Assembly: GCA_009783465.1 (NCBI GenBank)
Contig: WRDM01000009.1
Span: 1 to 64,000 of the forward strand
Length of the DNA: 64,000 nucleotides
Origin: Phycisphaerae bacterium
Lineage (GTDB): Bacteria > Planctomycetota > Phycisphaerae > SM23-33
Direction of reading: 5' to 3'
Shown here: piece after piece, positions 34,122 to 42,288 of the stretch
How the letters are laid out: each line of letters begins with the position of its first letter
How positions within the stretch are numbered: position 1 is the stretch's first letter
Program-made: the position numbers and the translations under genes
The notes under the pieces: generated by a model
Database searches by the model: none
Seen by the model: the letters and a program-made list of their open reading frames with translations, nothing else
Told to the model about the DNA's origin: nothing

Positions 34122-35207
34122 TCACGTATTTTTCTCGAACCACGCCAGCAGATCGTCGGCTTCTTTGACGCTGTCGGCCCCGGTGCAGTACATGGTTTTG
34201 GCGGGGGCCAGTTCTCGGTGGGCCTGCTTGCATTCGTCGATCGTGCCGATGAACTGCACCGCCTTGCCAGCCTTCTGGACGCGTCGCAGGAGCGGCAGGT
34301 GGTCGATGTGCTTGATGCGCCCGCCGATGCTCACGGTGGGGACGTAGCCGAACGTGTGGAAGCCCTCGATGGTGACGAGGTCGGCTTCGTGCTTGAGGGC
34401 GTCGGGGCCGTCCCAGTGGTGGAAGGCGTTTTTGACGATCGACGCCTCCTCGACGTAGGCGGGGCGGATCCATCGGCGGAACATCTCCGGGCTGATCATG
34501 CAGCAGAAGTCGCAGGAGATGACGGCGGCGCCTTCCATGGAATACAGGCCCTGGCAGTGACCACGTTCGTCCATTTTGGCGGCCTCGACGACGCGGTTCC
34601 AGATCTGCGGGAAGATGGCCCGCGCGCTGTCCATGGCGCGGTCGATCATTTCGGGCTGGTCGACGAGGTCCATGCACAGCCGGTCGGGGCTTCGGGCTGC
34701 GACGAGGAGGTCGCCGTTGGTGTGCAGGTCGAGGTGGGAAATCAGCATTTTTCCTTCGAGTTTGGCCGCGGCGCGGCGGCAGAGTTCGAGCATCCGCTGC
34801 CAGAGCGGGTTTTCCTCGTGGATGCGGAAGGGCAGGGCGGTTTCCCAGTCGTCGACGAAGGGTTTGGACCAGTTGGTCCAGCCGCTGTCGTCGTTGAAGT
34901 GGAATTCGCCGTCGCTACAGAAAACGGCGACTTCGTCGGCGCCGAAGCTGATTCCCATGGCCGGTATGGACTCGCCGCCGTAGTAGTTGCAGGAGGCGGC
35001 TTCGAGGTTGGTGTCGATGATCTTGTCGAGGTCGCCGAAGTTGTAGTCGCGATATCCCACGCCCGGCGGGGGCTTCTTGCCTTCCAGCGGCGCGCCAACG
35101 CACACGAGCGGCCTTTTGTACAACTCGCCGGCCAGGTAGGCCTCCCACCGCTTGGCGGCTTCGTCGAGGTCGGGTTTGAGCGACAGAGGGTACGGTTTTT
35201 TCTTCAT
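34122..35207 (-). CDS. Uroporphyrinogen decarboxylase (URO-D)-like protein
   Basis: 361 residues from ATG 35207 preceded by AAGGAA. A TIM-barrel of the URO-D superfamily: HLDLHTNGDLLVAARSPDRLCMDLVDQPE, the CCMISPEMFRRWIRPAYVEE segment, and HKHID-like GGRIKHIDHLPLLRRVQKAGKAVQF. This group includes true HemE and many corrinoid methyltransferases or glycan-associated members in Planctomycetes. The N-terminal RGFRPP-like catalytic arginine motif of HemE is not seen, so porphyrin decarboxylation is unlikely. It is divergent from the GH38 gene across a shared 320-nt region, which suggests co-regulation. Confidence 0.75.
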   Translation of the reverse strand: MKKKPYPLSLKPDLDEAAKRWEAYLAGELYKRPLVCVGAPLEGKKPPPGVGYRDYNFGDLDKIIDTNLEAASCNYYGGESIPAMGISFGADEVAVFCSDGEFHFNDDSGWTNWSKPFVDDWETALPFRIHEENPLWQRMLELCRRAAAKLEGKMLISHLDLHTNGDLLVAARSPDRLCMDLVDQPEMIDRAMDSARAIFPQIWNRVVEAAKMDERGHCQGLYSMEGAAVISCDFCCMISPEMFRRWIRPAYVEEASIVKNAFHHWDGPDALKHEADLVTIEGFHTFGYVPTVSIGGRIKHIDHLPLLRRVQKAGKAVQFIGTIDECKQAHRELAPAKTMYCTGADSVKEADDLLAWFEKNT

Positions 35208-35527
35208 GTTGGATTTCCTTTGGTCGGTGGTGGAATTGTACCGTGGATTCGAGGGAACGGAAGCGACAAGTGACAAGCGACAAGGGAGGTGCCCAGATTT
35301 TCTGGTACGGCGGTTTCGATGTTGAATACGAACGATTGGCCTCCCACGCGAGACCGGGGAGGCCAATCGGTTCGCTTCAACGGAAAATCAAGCAATGCCT
35401 CCCATGCCAACAATTCAACCATGTCCGAGTCGACATGACCAAAGAACGAAAGGTATGGCAACGTATCCGCCCTGCACCGTATACTGCCCAATACGTTGCG
35501 ATAACTTTTCAACATAAGGATATCACC
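35208..35527. promoter_or_regulatory. Divergent intergenic region between UROD-like and GH38 genes
   Basis: The 320-nt gap holds a short GCGACAA heptamer array (35262-35285) and a hairpin, GATTGGCCTCCC / GGGAGGCCAATC at 35334-35368 with extended CGAAC / GTTCG ends. AAAGGTATGGCAACG at ~35450 resembles the ends of the heptamer-bounded elements. AAGGATAT lies before the GH38 start. Promoters for both genes should be here, but no convincing hexamers were identified. Confidence 0.5.
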
Positions 35528-37948
35528 ATGGCCAAGGAAGTTTTGTTTTCGTTTTATCTCCACATGGATCCGACGTGGCGGCGGTGTTTTGATCGTGTTG
35601 CCGTGCGCGACGGGGTGACGCTTCAACCGTATTCCGTTGTCGAAGGGCTGCAAATCGACGCGTTTCTGAAACTCGCCGACCGCAAGCATGTGTTCACGCA
35701 AGGCCAGATGGCCGTGTGGCGGAAGTACCTCGAGCGGCGCGGCTTTGCGCGGCACGGCGACCACCCCGACGGTATCCTGGCCGACATCCGCCGGCGAGTC
35801 GCTGACGGCACGCTCACCATTCCCTTCGCGGGCGAGACCGTGCAGGACAACTCCATGCCCGCCGCCGAAGGCCTCGTGCGAAACTACCTCGCCGCCTGGC
35901 CGCTCTATCGCCAACTCGCCGGCGACGACCACGCGGGCATGAAAATCGCCTGGTTGGCGGACGTCTTCGGCAACAACCCCAATCTGCCGCAGATTCTGCG
36001 AGGCATCGGCTGCGAGATGACCAGTTGGGTCAGTTACCGCCAACTGGGCGAGGACACGTGGGTGGGCATCGACGGCAGCATGGTGCTCACGCCCAGCGCG
36101 TTGCCCAATTATTCGTTGGGCGTGTACGTGAAGAATCCGCCGTGCACCGCCTGTGCGGGCGTCGGCTGCGACGTCTGCGGCGGCGCGGGCATGGACGTGC
36201 CGCAGGCGTTTAACTTCGATGCGATGCGTGACGCGATCCGCAAGGCCGCCGCCGATCCCGCCGACACCGGCTACGTGTTCCTCCTGTCCGAGGAGGCGTT
36301 GCCCGACGGCCGGCTGTGCGACATGATCGAGCAGATGGACGCCGAACTCGCCCCGGCAGGCTGTCGCGTCCGCTGGTCGCCGTACTGGGAATTCATCGGC
36401 CGCTACCGCCCGACGATGGAGCAGGCCGCCGCCGTGCGCGACCGGACGAAACCGAGCGTCGACCTCAATCCGGCGATGTCCGGCTGTTACGTCACGCGAA
36501 TTCAATGCAAGCAGCGCACGCGGACCGTCGCGTACGAACTGCTCCAGGCCGAGGCGAAGCTCGCGTCGGCAGGCTGGGCGGCGAACACGCCGACGAAACC
36601 GGCGGAGGAATTCCAGCAGGCATGGCGGGACGTGACGTTCAATCACTTCCATGACGCGATCACGGGCACGCACATCGACACCGCGTACACGGAGTTGATG
36701 GAGATGCTCGACGCCGCCCAGGCCGTCGCGAGACGGCACGTCAAGCCGTTCCGCCCCGCGCGCCTCGGCGGATTCGAAGTGTTGGAACAGGGCGACGGCA
36801 CCGCCGTCAGTGACGCGCCCACGACGACCGCGAGCCAAACCATCCGCGTGCGGCCTGGCGATTCGCTGGCGACGTTCACACGGCGACTTGGCGCGCTGGA
36901 CGTGACGTTCGACCGGCTTGGCATCGTGTCGATTCTGCGGGACGGCGTGGACGTGTTCGGCGCGGATCGGCCGATGAGTCCGACGCGGCGGAACATGCGG
37001 ATCGGCGAGTTGATGCTGGAGCAGGACGTCGGCGACGCGTGGGGGCAGCGGATCGAGCCGATTTTCGGCCCCGCCAGTACGGAGTCGGCCATTCCGATGG
37101 GCGATTACAATATCCGCGTGGAGGCGAGCGAAACGGCGATCCGCTGGAAGGGCGTCTATCGCGGCGGCGATCCGATGGTGAAGAAATTGTCGTGGACGGT
37201 GACGGCGACCGCCAGCGGTGACGGGCGGCGGGTCGATTTCACCGCGGACGTTCAGTGGGACGCTGCCAGCCGTCGGCTGATGGTCAACGTGCCCGTCGCC
37301 AGCCAGGATCCCGCCGCCCAGTTCGAGTGCCCGTTCGGTTTCGTCGAGCGGGCGTACGACGCCTCCAAGCTCAACTACACGCTGTGGGGCATGAACGATC
37401 AGAACTTCCCCGTGCAGCACTGGATGCGGGCGAAGATCGACGACCGCCGCGGGCTGGCCGTGCTGAACAAGGGCATCCCGTGCGGGCGGCACGTGCCGGG
37501 CGGATTCCACCTGTCGCTGTTGCGAAGCCCGCAGGCGTACTTCTGCATCGTCGAGCCGGGAACGTACGAGTTCTGGGACAACGACGGCCAACGCGACGCG
37601 GGCAAACACCGCTTCGAGTATTCGCTGTTGCCGTACACCGCGGGCCTGAGCGAAGCCGAGTTGACGCGGATCGGCTACGATTACAACGGGGCGTCGCCGG
37701 CGGTGCCGTTCGCGATCGCCGGCGACGTTGTCGTGACCGCGTGGAAATTCGCCGAAGACGGCCAGGGGTGGATCGTCCGCTGCTTCGACGCTACCGGCCA
37801 GGGCACGACGGCGGCCTTCACCTTCGACACCCCGCGCCACGTCGTCCCGACGGACTTGCTCGAACGCCCCCAAGGCGACCCCGTGCACACCCCGCGCTTC
37901 GAAACCCGCGTGCACAAACACGGGATTTTGACGGTGAAGATCTGGTGA
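35528..37948 (+). CDS. Alpha-mannosidase-like glycoside hydrolase (GH38)
   Basis: 806 residues from ATG 35528 (MAKEVLFSFYLHMDPTW). GH38 features: the early Zn-ligand-like HMD, AWLADVFGNNPNLPQILRGIG with Asp145 in the position of the catalytic nucleophile, and FNHFHDAITGTHIDTAY, equivalent to the conserved HNQFHD..GTS region with zinc-binding histidine. The C-terminal half is beta-rich as in retaining alpha-mannosidases. Cytoplasmic (no signal peptide). It probably removes mannose from imported oligosaccharides. Odd feature: two CXXCXGXG motifs (Cys206/209 and Cys214/217), as in DnaJ zinc fingers. Confidence 0.83.
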   Translation: MAKEVLFSFYLHMDPTWRRCFDRVAVRDGVTLQPYSVVEGLQIDAFLKLADRKHVFTQGQMAVWRKYLERRGFARHGDHPDGILADIRRRVADGTLTIPFAGETVQDNSMPAAEGLVRNYLAAWPLYRQLAGDDHAGMKIAWLADVFGNNPNLPQILRGIGCEMTSWVSYRQLGEDTWVGIDGSMVLTPSALPNYSLGVYVKNPPCTACAGVGCDVCGGAGMDVPQAFNFDAMRDAIRKAAADPADTGYVFLLSEEALPDGRLCDMIEQMDAELAPAGCRVRWSPYWEFIGRYRPTMEQAAAVRDRTKPSVDLNPAMSGCYVTRIQCKQRTRTVAYELLQAEAKLASAGWAANTPTKPAEEFQQAWRDVTFNHFHDAITGTHIDTAYTELMEMLDAAQAVARRHVKPFRPARLGGFEVLEQGDGTAVSDAPTTTASQTIRVRPGDSLATFTRRLGALDVTFDRLGIVSILRDGVDVFGADRPMSPTRRNMRIGELMLEQDVGDAWGQRIEPIFGPASTESAIPMGDYNIRVEASETAIRWKGVYRGGDPMVKKLSWTVTATASGDGRRVDFTADVQWDAASRRLMVNVPVASQDPAAQFECPFGFVERAYDASKLNYTLWGMNDQNFPVQHWMRAKIDDRRGLAVLNKGIPCGRHVPGGFHLSLLRSPQAYFCIVEPGTYEFWDNDGQRDAGKHRFEYSLLPYTAGLSEAELTRIGYDYNGASPAVPFAIAGDVVVTAWKFAEDGQGWIVRCFDATGQGTTAAFTFDTPRHVVPTDLLERPQGDPVHTPRFETRVHKHGILTVKIW

Positions 37949-38015
37949 ACGAAAGGCTGTAGGCTCAGGGCGAACGCGTGTGCGTTTCTCGTTTTCGCCC
38001 GGGATTCCTGTTCAG

Positions 38016-38131
38016 GTGCCACTGGCCGCAGGCCCTGCCATTTTGCGTTGTAAAACGTTATGGGCGACAGAACGTTTCGCCTGGCACAACGATCTGCAAC
38101 GCAAAATGGCAGGGCCTGCGGCCAGTGGCGC
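38016..38131. repeat. TGCC-TTTTGCG hairpin element between convergent genes
   Basis: 30-nt perfect arms at 38021-38050 and 38097-38126 (CTGGCCGCAGGCCCTGCCAT and complement) with GGTGCC/GGCGCC extension. The loop has ACAGAACGTTTCGCCTGGCA, shared with other copies. It could serve as terminator for both convergent genes. Confidence 0.88.
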
Positions 38132-38144
38132 CAAACCAAGATAT

Positions 38145-38180
38145 TGCGCCTACAGCCTACGGTCTACAGCCTACAGCCTT
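38145..38180. repeat. CTACAGC-type heptamer repeats
   Basis: CTACAGCCTACGGTCTACAG and further units, with a partner AGGCTGTAGGCTC at ~37954. The array provides the last residues (KAVGCRP) and stop of the EamA-type gene. Confidence 0.7.
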
Positions 38181-39167
38181 TTTGTCCTCCCGCCGCCGCA
38201 CCAGGCCGCTGCCGAGTAAAATTGCCGCCGTCGCCAGGACCATCGTGACGACCCACAGGGCGTTGGCGGCTTCGCCGAGGGCGAGCACGGAGATCACCGA
38301 CGCCGCCACGATGCTCGCGATGCCGTTGAGCGTAAACACCACCGCCGCCGGCGCGGAGACGCAGGCCGTCAACAACAGCACGCCGACGATCGACCCCGCC
38401 GACGCGATCACGCCAAGCCCAAGCGACGGCCACGTCGGCGACAGGCCGTGGACCGTGCAATACCCCACCGTGCCGACCGTCAGGAACGCGTACATCAGCA
38501 GCATGTACAACTCCCTGCCCCGCTGCATCAGCGTCTGCTCGCCGACCCGCCGCATGCCCAGTTCCTTCATGACCACCTGTGTGGTGGCGTTGCACAGGAC
38601 AACGCCCACCAGCAGTCCCGCCACCAGCAAGGCGCCGCCGACGGCGGGGGCCGTGCCCGCCCCGGCGGCGGGATCTTGCGGCGCGTTGAGCGTGGAGGCG
38701 ACCATGCACCCAGCCGCCGCCGCCAACGCGAGAAACTTTGCCCAGTCCAGCCGCTCGCCGAACACCACGCGCGAGTAAACGATCACCACCACGAAGCTCA
38801 GCGACAACGCGCACCAGACGGGCGTCAGCGGCAGGTTGGATTGCAGGCCGGCGTTGATCAACGCCGCGGCCAGGAATTGCCCGACGCCCGTGATGCTGCC
38901 GCCGATCCACACGCCGCGCGACCCCGGCCCGGCCACCACACCCCGCCAGTCGGGGCGGCGAAGCAAGCGAAGCAAGAACGTAAAAAATCCCATCACCGAC
39001 AGCACGGCCATCACCTGCATCGGCACCACCGGCTCGGCGAACGTCTTGCCCACATCGTACATCACACCAATAATCGAAATGCATACGCCCGACAGGATCA
39101 CCATCGCGATCATTCTGCCGCTCGCAACCGACTCGCCACGTGTACCGCCGCTCACACTGCCGTCCAT
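38157..39167 (-). CDS. EamA/DMT-type multi-helix transporter
   Basis: 336 residues from ATG 39167 (MDGSVSGGTRGES); upstream in-frame codons translate repeat DNA. About ten hydrophobic helices in two sets of five (MIAMVILSGVCISIIGVMYDVG, GGSITGVGQFLAAALINAGLQ, LALAAAAGCMVASTL, GALLVAGLLVGVVLC, ASIVAASVISVLALGE, ALWVVTMVLATAAILLG), as in drug/metabolite transporter proteins. The pattern GVxxG..AxP-like turn and TP-VW are consistent. Related to sugar-transport DMT members such as RhaT, but no sequence feature proves this. GH38 and GH78 genes nearby make a sugar substrate plausible. Confidence 0.78.
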   Translation of the reverse strand: MDGSVSGGTRGESVASGRMIAMVILSGVCISIIGVMYDVGKTFAEPVVPMQVMAVLSVMGFFTFLLRLLRRPDWRGVVAGPGSRGVWIGGSITGVGQFLAAALINAGLQSNLPLTPVWCALSLSFVVVIVYSRVVFGERLDWAKFLALAAAAGCMVASTLNAPQDPAAGAGTAPAVGGALLVAGLLVGVVLCNATTQVVMKELGMRRVGEQTLMQRGRELYMLLMYAFLTVGTVGYCTVHGLSPTWPSLGLGVIASAGSIVGVLLLTACVSAPAAVVFTLNGIASIVAASVISVLALGEAANALWVVTMVLATAAILLGSGLVRRREDKKAVGCRP

Positions 39168-39302
39168 ACAAAAACCTCGCGCCGCCCGAACGCACTGCCA
39201 TGTCGTTCCACGGCGGCGACACCATACCACGAGGCTACGGCGAAAGCACGGGTTCCGATACAATATTCTCGTGGCGCAGGCGAGAGATTCGTTCGAGGGA
39301 AA

Positions 39303-39462
39303 CAAGCCAGTAGCCAATAGCCAGTAGCCAATAGGTATGGCGGAACCTGCTACAACTCACACGATCGAAGATTTTCGCCGCATCTCCGCCCGCTCCCGCT
39401 TTCATTGCCATTTCCGCCCTTGTCGTTCCATACCTATTGGCTACTGGCTATTGGCTTGCTTC
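39303..39462. repeat. Heptamer-bounded element (GCCAGTA/GCCAATA repeats)
   Basis: GCCAGTAGCCAATAGCCAGT at ~39307 followed by AGGTATGGCGG; mirrored by GTTCCATACCTATTGGCTAC around 39425-39445 and further. Interior CTCCCGCTTTCATTGCCATT is homologous to that at 32010-32162. Between divergent genes. Confidence 0.8.
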
Positions 39463-39559
39463 CCTCGAACGAATCGCCTGTCCGTGCCGCGAGATTGGCA
39501 ACACCATCCCCTTGCATCGCCGGCGTGGGGTTCTACAATGGCGAGCAAAGGAAAAACCA

Positions 39560-40003
39560 ATGGCCGACGACACGCCGAAGATTATTGTGGATGACGATTG
39601 GAAAGCCCAGGCCCAGGCGGAGAAGGAGCGGCTGGCGCAGCAAGTGGAGAAAAAGCCCGCCGCCAGCGCCGTGCCGGCTACACCAGGCGACGCAGCCGCC
39701 GGCACCGAACCGGGCACCGACGCCGAAGGCGGCGAACGCGAACTGCCGCCGGCAAGCCTGACCACGCTCATCAGCTCGCTCGTGACGCAGATTTACTACG
39801 CCCTCGGCGGTTACGAGGATCCGCAGACCGGGCGGCGGTTTCTCGACCCGGGCCTGGCCAAGCACCACATCGACACGCTGGCCGTCCTGGAGCAGAAAAC
39901 CAAGGGCAACCTCACCGACGAGGAACGCAAACTCCTCGACCACGCCCTCTACGAAACCCGCATGCACTACGTCCAGATTTGCGAGCGGCTCAGCCAGATG
40001 TAA
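39560..40003 (+). CDS. DUF1844 domain protein
   Basis: 147 residues from ATG 39560, preceded by AAAGGAA. The N-terminal ~60 residues are acidic and low complexity (QVEKKPAASAVPATPGDAAAG). The C-terminal ~85 residues match DUF1844: PPASLTTLISSLVTQIYYALG, DPGLAKHHIDTLAVLEQKTKGNLTDEERKLLDHALYETRMHYVQI. The function of this small helical domain is unknown; it is common in planctomycetes and deltaproteobacteria. It converges on rsmA with only 12 nt between the stop codons. Confidence 0.88.
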   Translation: MADDTPKIIVDDDWKAQAQAEKERLAQQVEKKPAASAVPATPGDAAAGTEPGTDAEGGERELPPASLTTLISSLVTQIYYALGGYEDPQTGRRFLDPGLAKHHIDTLAVLEQKTKGNLTDEERKLLDHALYETRMHYVQICERLSQM

Positions 40004-40015
40004 AAAGAACGGTGC

Positions 40016-41053
40016 CTACTCCAACTCCACCGGACTCACGCCGCCGATGGGTCGTGCTTTGCCGGCAAGCCGGTTGGCGACCTGGAGGAACTGTGCGGGC
40101 CCGACGTCTTCGGCGCGGAGGGTGTGGTCGATGTGGGCGGCGTCGAGGGCGGCCAGCAGTTCGTCGGGCTCGAACGCGGAATGTTTCCGCCGTGCGACGG
40201 AGGCCAGTTGCTTGCGACGCTGGTTGAAGCTGATGGACAGCAGGGCCTTGAGGGCGGGCACGTCGAGGACGCCGGCGGCGCGGTCGGCGTCGAAATCCAC
40301 GCGGACGATTCGGCTGACGACCTGAGGCCGGGGCCAAAACGACGTGTTGGGCACGGTCGGCCCCAGGTGGGTCCGACCCAGCAGCGACACGAGAATGCTG
40401 ATCGGCCCATACTGCGGCGTGCCCGGTTCGGCGAGGAACCGATCGGCGACTTCGGCCTGCACGGTGAAGATCAGCCGCGAGAAGAGCGTGGCACGGGCGT
40501 CCCGCCCGTGAGTCCCACGGGCATCTTGCCCGTGGTGATCTGGCTTGGATGTGGACGTTTCCTCCACTGGCTGCGCTGACATGGGCGAGACGCCCATGCG
40601 ACGCACGGGCAAGATGCCCGTGCTACTGCGCCAGGAGGTCACCAGGCATTGCGCCACCAGCGGCGTGGCGATGTTGTACGGCAGGTTGCTCACGAGGACG
40701 GCCCGGTCGCCCAGGGCGGCCAGCACGGCCGGCGAAATTTCATGCTTGCCCGCCAGCACGTCCTCGTGGAGCAGCGTGAGATTCGCCCGCCCGCCGAGGC
40801 GGCTTTCGAGAAGTCGGTGCAGCCCCTTGTCGATCTCCACGGCCACCACCCGCCCGGCCAGGACGAGCAGCTCCTCCGTCATACTCCCGGTGCCAGGCCC
40901 GACCTCCAGCACCGTCTCGACCGGCGAAAGCTCCGCCAACTCCAACACCTTGGCGAGCAGATTCTGGTCGAACAGAAAATTCTGCCCAAACCGCTTCTGC
41001 GGCGCCAGGCCGAAGTCGTCGAGGAGGCGTTTGATTTCGTTGAGGCTTTGCAT
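40016..41053 (-). CDS. rsmA: 16S rRNA dimethyladenosine transferase
   Basis: 345 residues, longer than the usual ~270-290 because of an insertion. Dimethylates two adjacent adenines near the 3' end of 16S rRNA. Features: QKRFGQNFLFD (19-29), motif I VLEVGPGTGSMTEELL (48-63), acidic VAVEID, and the catalytic NLPY at 123-126. Residues ~142-190 (SSTGILPVRRMGVSP..HGQDARGTHGRDARAT) are an in-frame palindromic cassette; normal sequence resumes at LIFTVQAEVADRFLAEPGTPQYGPIS. C-terminal RNA-binding domain intact. Last gene of the ribosomal cluster. Confidence 0.95.
   Translation of the reverse strand: MQSLNEIKRLLDDFGLAPQKRFGQNFLFDQNLLAKVLELAELSPVETVLEVGPGTGSMTEELLVLAGRVVAVEIDKGLHRLLESRLGGRANLTLLHEDVLAGKHEISPAVLAALGDRAVLVSNLPYNIATPLVAQCLVTSWRSSTGILPVRRMGVSPMSAQPVEETSTSKPDHHGQDARGTHGRDARATLFSRLIFTVQAEVADRFLAEPGTPQYGPISILVSLLGRTHLGPTVPNTSFWPRPQVVSRIVRVDFDADRAAGVLDVPALKALLSISFNQRRKQLASVARRKHSAFEPDELLAALDAAHIDHTLRAEDVGPAQFLQVANRLAGKARPIGGVSPVELE
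40484..40630. repeat. In-frame palindrome cassette in rsmA
   Basis: GCACGGGCGTCCCGCCCGTG, CCCACGGGCATCTTGCCCGTG-type, ATGGGCGAGACGCCCAT and GCACGGGCAAGATGCCCGTG, four small palindromes arranged so that the outer pairs are mutual complements. About 147 nt, a multiple of three, no stop in the rsmA frame. Confidence 0.88.
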
Positions 41054-41069
41054 GGGGGAGGTTTCGTTT

Positions 41070-41277
41070 TACCACAGAGGCACAGAGAAACACAGAGAGT
41101 GGCACTGGGTATTCGAGTAATCGTTCGCGATGGCTTGCCTCTTTGCGCTGTAAAATGTTGTACATCAGAGAACGTTTCGCAGCACACAACATTTTACAGC
41201 GCAAAGAGGCAAGCCATCGCGAACGATTACTCGAATACCCAGTGCCACTCTCTGTGTTTCTCTGTGCCTCTGTGGTA
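41070..41277. repeat. Perfect 92-bp inverted repeat (composite hairpin)
   Basis: Arms 41070-41161 and 41186-41277 are identical reverse complements over all 92 nt, with a 24-nt loop. From outside in: TACCACAGAGGCACAGAGAA-type heptamer repeat, an unclassified segment (CACTGGGTATTCGAG), and a TGCC-TTTTGCG family core. Located between rplI and rsmA (both minus). Confidence 0.97.
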
Positions 41278-41302
41278 GAAATAATCGCGAAACTCGCGAA
41301 TG

Positions 41303-41800
41303 TTATTCCTGGTCGTCGGCCGTTTCGTCGGCTTCGCCTTCGTCGTCGCCTTCTTCGCGGATGGGGACGACCCAGACGTGGATGGTGGCCGTCACGTCTT
41401 CACCGAAGCGGACGCGGACGTCGTATTTGTCCAGCGTGCGGATCGGGTCGCCGAGGATGACGTTGGCGGGCTCGATGAAGATGCCCTCCGCCGCCAGCAT
41501 GGCGACGATCTGCGCCGGGCCGACCGAACCGTAGAGGTGCCCGTCGGCGTTTGCGCGGGCGGAGATGGTGATCTCTTTGCCCTCGAGGACGGCGGCCTTG
41601 GCTTCCAGTTGCGACTTGACGCGGGCGAGTTCCTTGAGATACTCTTCCTTCTCCGCCTCGACGCGCTTGAGGTTGCCCTCGGTGGGCGCGACGCCCAACT
41701 GCTGCGGAATCAGGTAATTCCGCGCATATCCATCCTTGACCTCGACCACTTCGCCGATCCGGCCCAAATTCACGACATTTCGTCTTAACAGCACTTTCAT
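41303..41800 (-). CDS. rplI: 50S ribosomal protein L9
   Basis: 165 residues from ATG 41800 (MKVLLRRNVVNLGRIGEVVEVKDGYARNYLIPQQLG), the canonical L9 N-terminal 23S-binding domain. The long central helix (NLKRVEAEKEEYLKELARVKSQLEAKAAVLEGKEI) and C-terminal domain (GSVGPAQIVAMLAAEGIFIEPANVIL) are present. A 15-residue acidic tail (EEGDDEGEADETADDQE) extends beyond the usual end. Fourth gene of the rpsF-ssb-rpsR-rplI group. Confidence 0.97.
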   Translation of the reverse strand: MKVLLRRNVVNLGRIGEVVEVKDGYARNYLIPQQLGVAPTEGNLKRVEAEKEEYLKELARVKSQLEAKAAVLEGKEITISARANADGHLYGSVGPAQIVAMLAAEGIFIEPANVILGDPIRTLDKYDVRVRFGEDVTATIHVWVVPIREEGDDEGEADETADDQE

Positions 41801-41811
41801 GCTCGTACCTC

Positions 41812-41938
41812 GTTTATTCGTTGATTCGTTCATTCGTTAACTCGTTAACTGGCTAACCGGTTACTCCTTACCTTGTGGACTCGAGTCAACGAGTCAACAA
41901 ATTAACGAGTCAACGAATTAACGAGTTAACGTCGTCGG
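41812..41938. repeat. Octamer tandem repeats (GTTAACTC / GAGTTAAC)
   Basis: CGTTAACTCGTTAACTGGCT on one side and GAGTCAACGAGTCAACAAAT, GAATTAACGAGTTAACG on the other form an inverted pair between rpsR and rplI. CCTTACCTTGTGG in the middle resembles the ends of heptamer-bounded elements. Similar arrays flank pth and lie near tRNA-Gln. Confidence 0.75.
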
Positions 41939-41940
41939 CG

Positions 41941-42213
41941 TTAGCCGACGAACGGCATCAGGGCCAGGAATCGCGCCCGCTTGATCGCCAGCTTGGTGCT
42001 GCGCTGGTGGGCAGCGCAGTTGCCACTGCGTTTGCGGGAGAAGAGCTTGCCCTGCTGCGTGACCAGCTTGGACAGGCCCGCGAGGTCCTTGTAATCCACC
42101 TCGGCGATTTTTTCGCGACAGTACCGGCATTTGGCCTGCTCGTGGAAGCGGGCTCTTTTTTTCCGCTTGGCGGCCGCTCCGCCCTTGGCGCCGAACGTCT
42201 TTCGCTTCATCAT
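41941..42213 (-). CDS. rpsR: 30S ribosomal protein S18
   Basis: 90 residues. S18 core is complete: AEVDYKDLAGLSKLVTQQGKLFSRKRSGNCAAHQRSTKLAIKRARFLALMPFVG. The N-terminal region has a CRYC pair and FHEQAKCRYC, giving with the later Cys a zinc-type S18. S18 binds S6 on the 30S platform; its gene order with rpsF is preserved, separated by ssb. Two adjacent ATGs (42213 and 42210) are equally possible starts. Confidence 0.97.
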   Translation of the reverse strand: MMKRKTFGAKGGAAAKRKKRARFHEQAKCRYCREKIAEVDYKDLAGLSKLVTQQGKLFSRKRSGNCAAHQRSTKLAIKRARFLALMPFVG

Positions 42214-42288
42214 TGTTGTTATTCCTTACGTTTCCTTGGCCGATTTTACGTCAGCCGTTTTTCACTGTTTTTCGAACAAAAAAGCCAT

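Noticed and set aside
35204-37921. 905-codon minus-strand ORF opposite the GH38 gene
   Set aside because: The plus-strand frame has clear GH38 motifs; the antisense frame has none.
40484-40630. Frameshift or pseudogene in rsmA
   Set aside because: Motifs before and after the cassette are intact in one frame, with no stop codon.
41810-41938. Possible CRISPR array in the octamer repeats
   Set aside because: Units are 8 nt without spacers of constant length, inverted relative to each other, and no cas gene is near.
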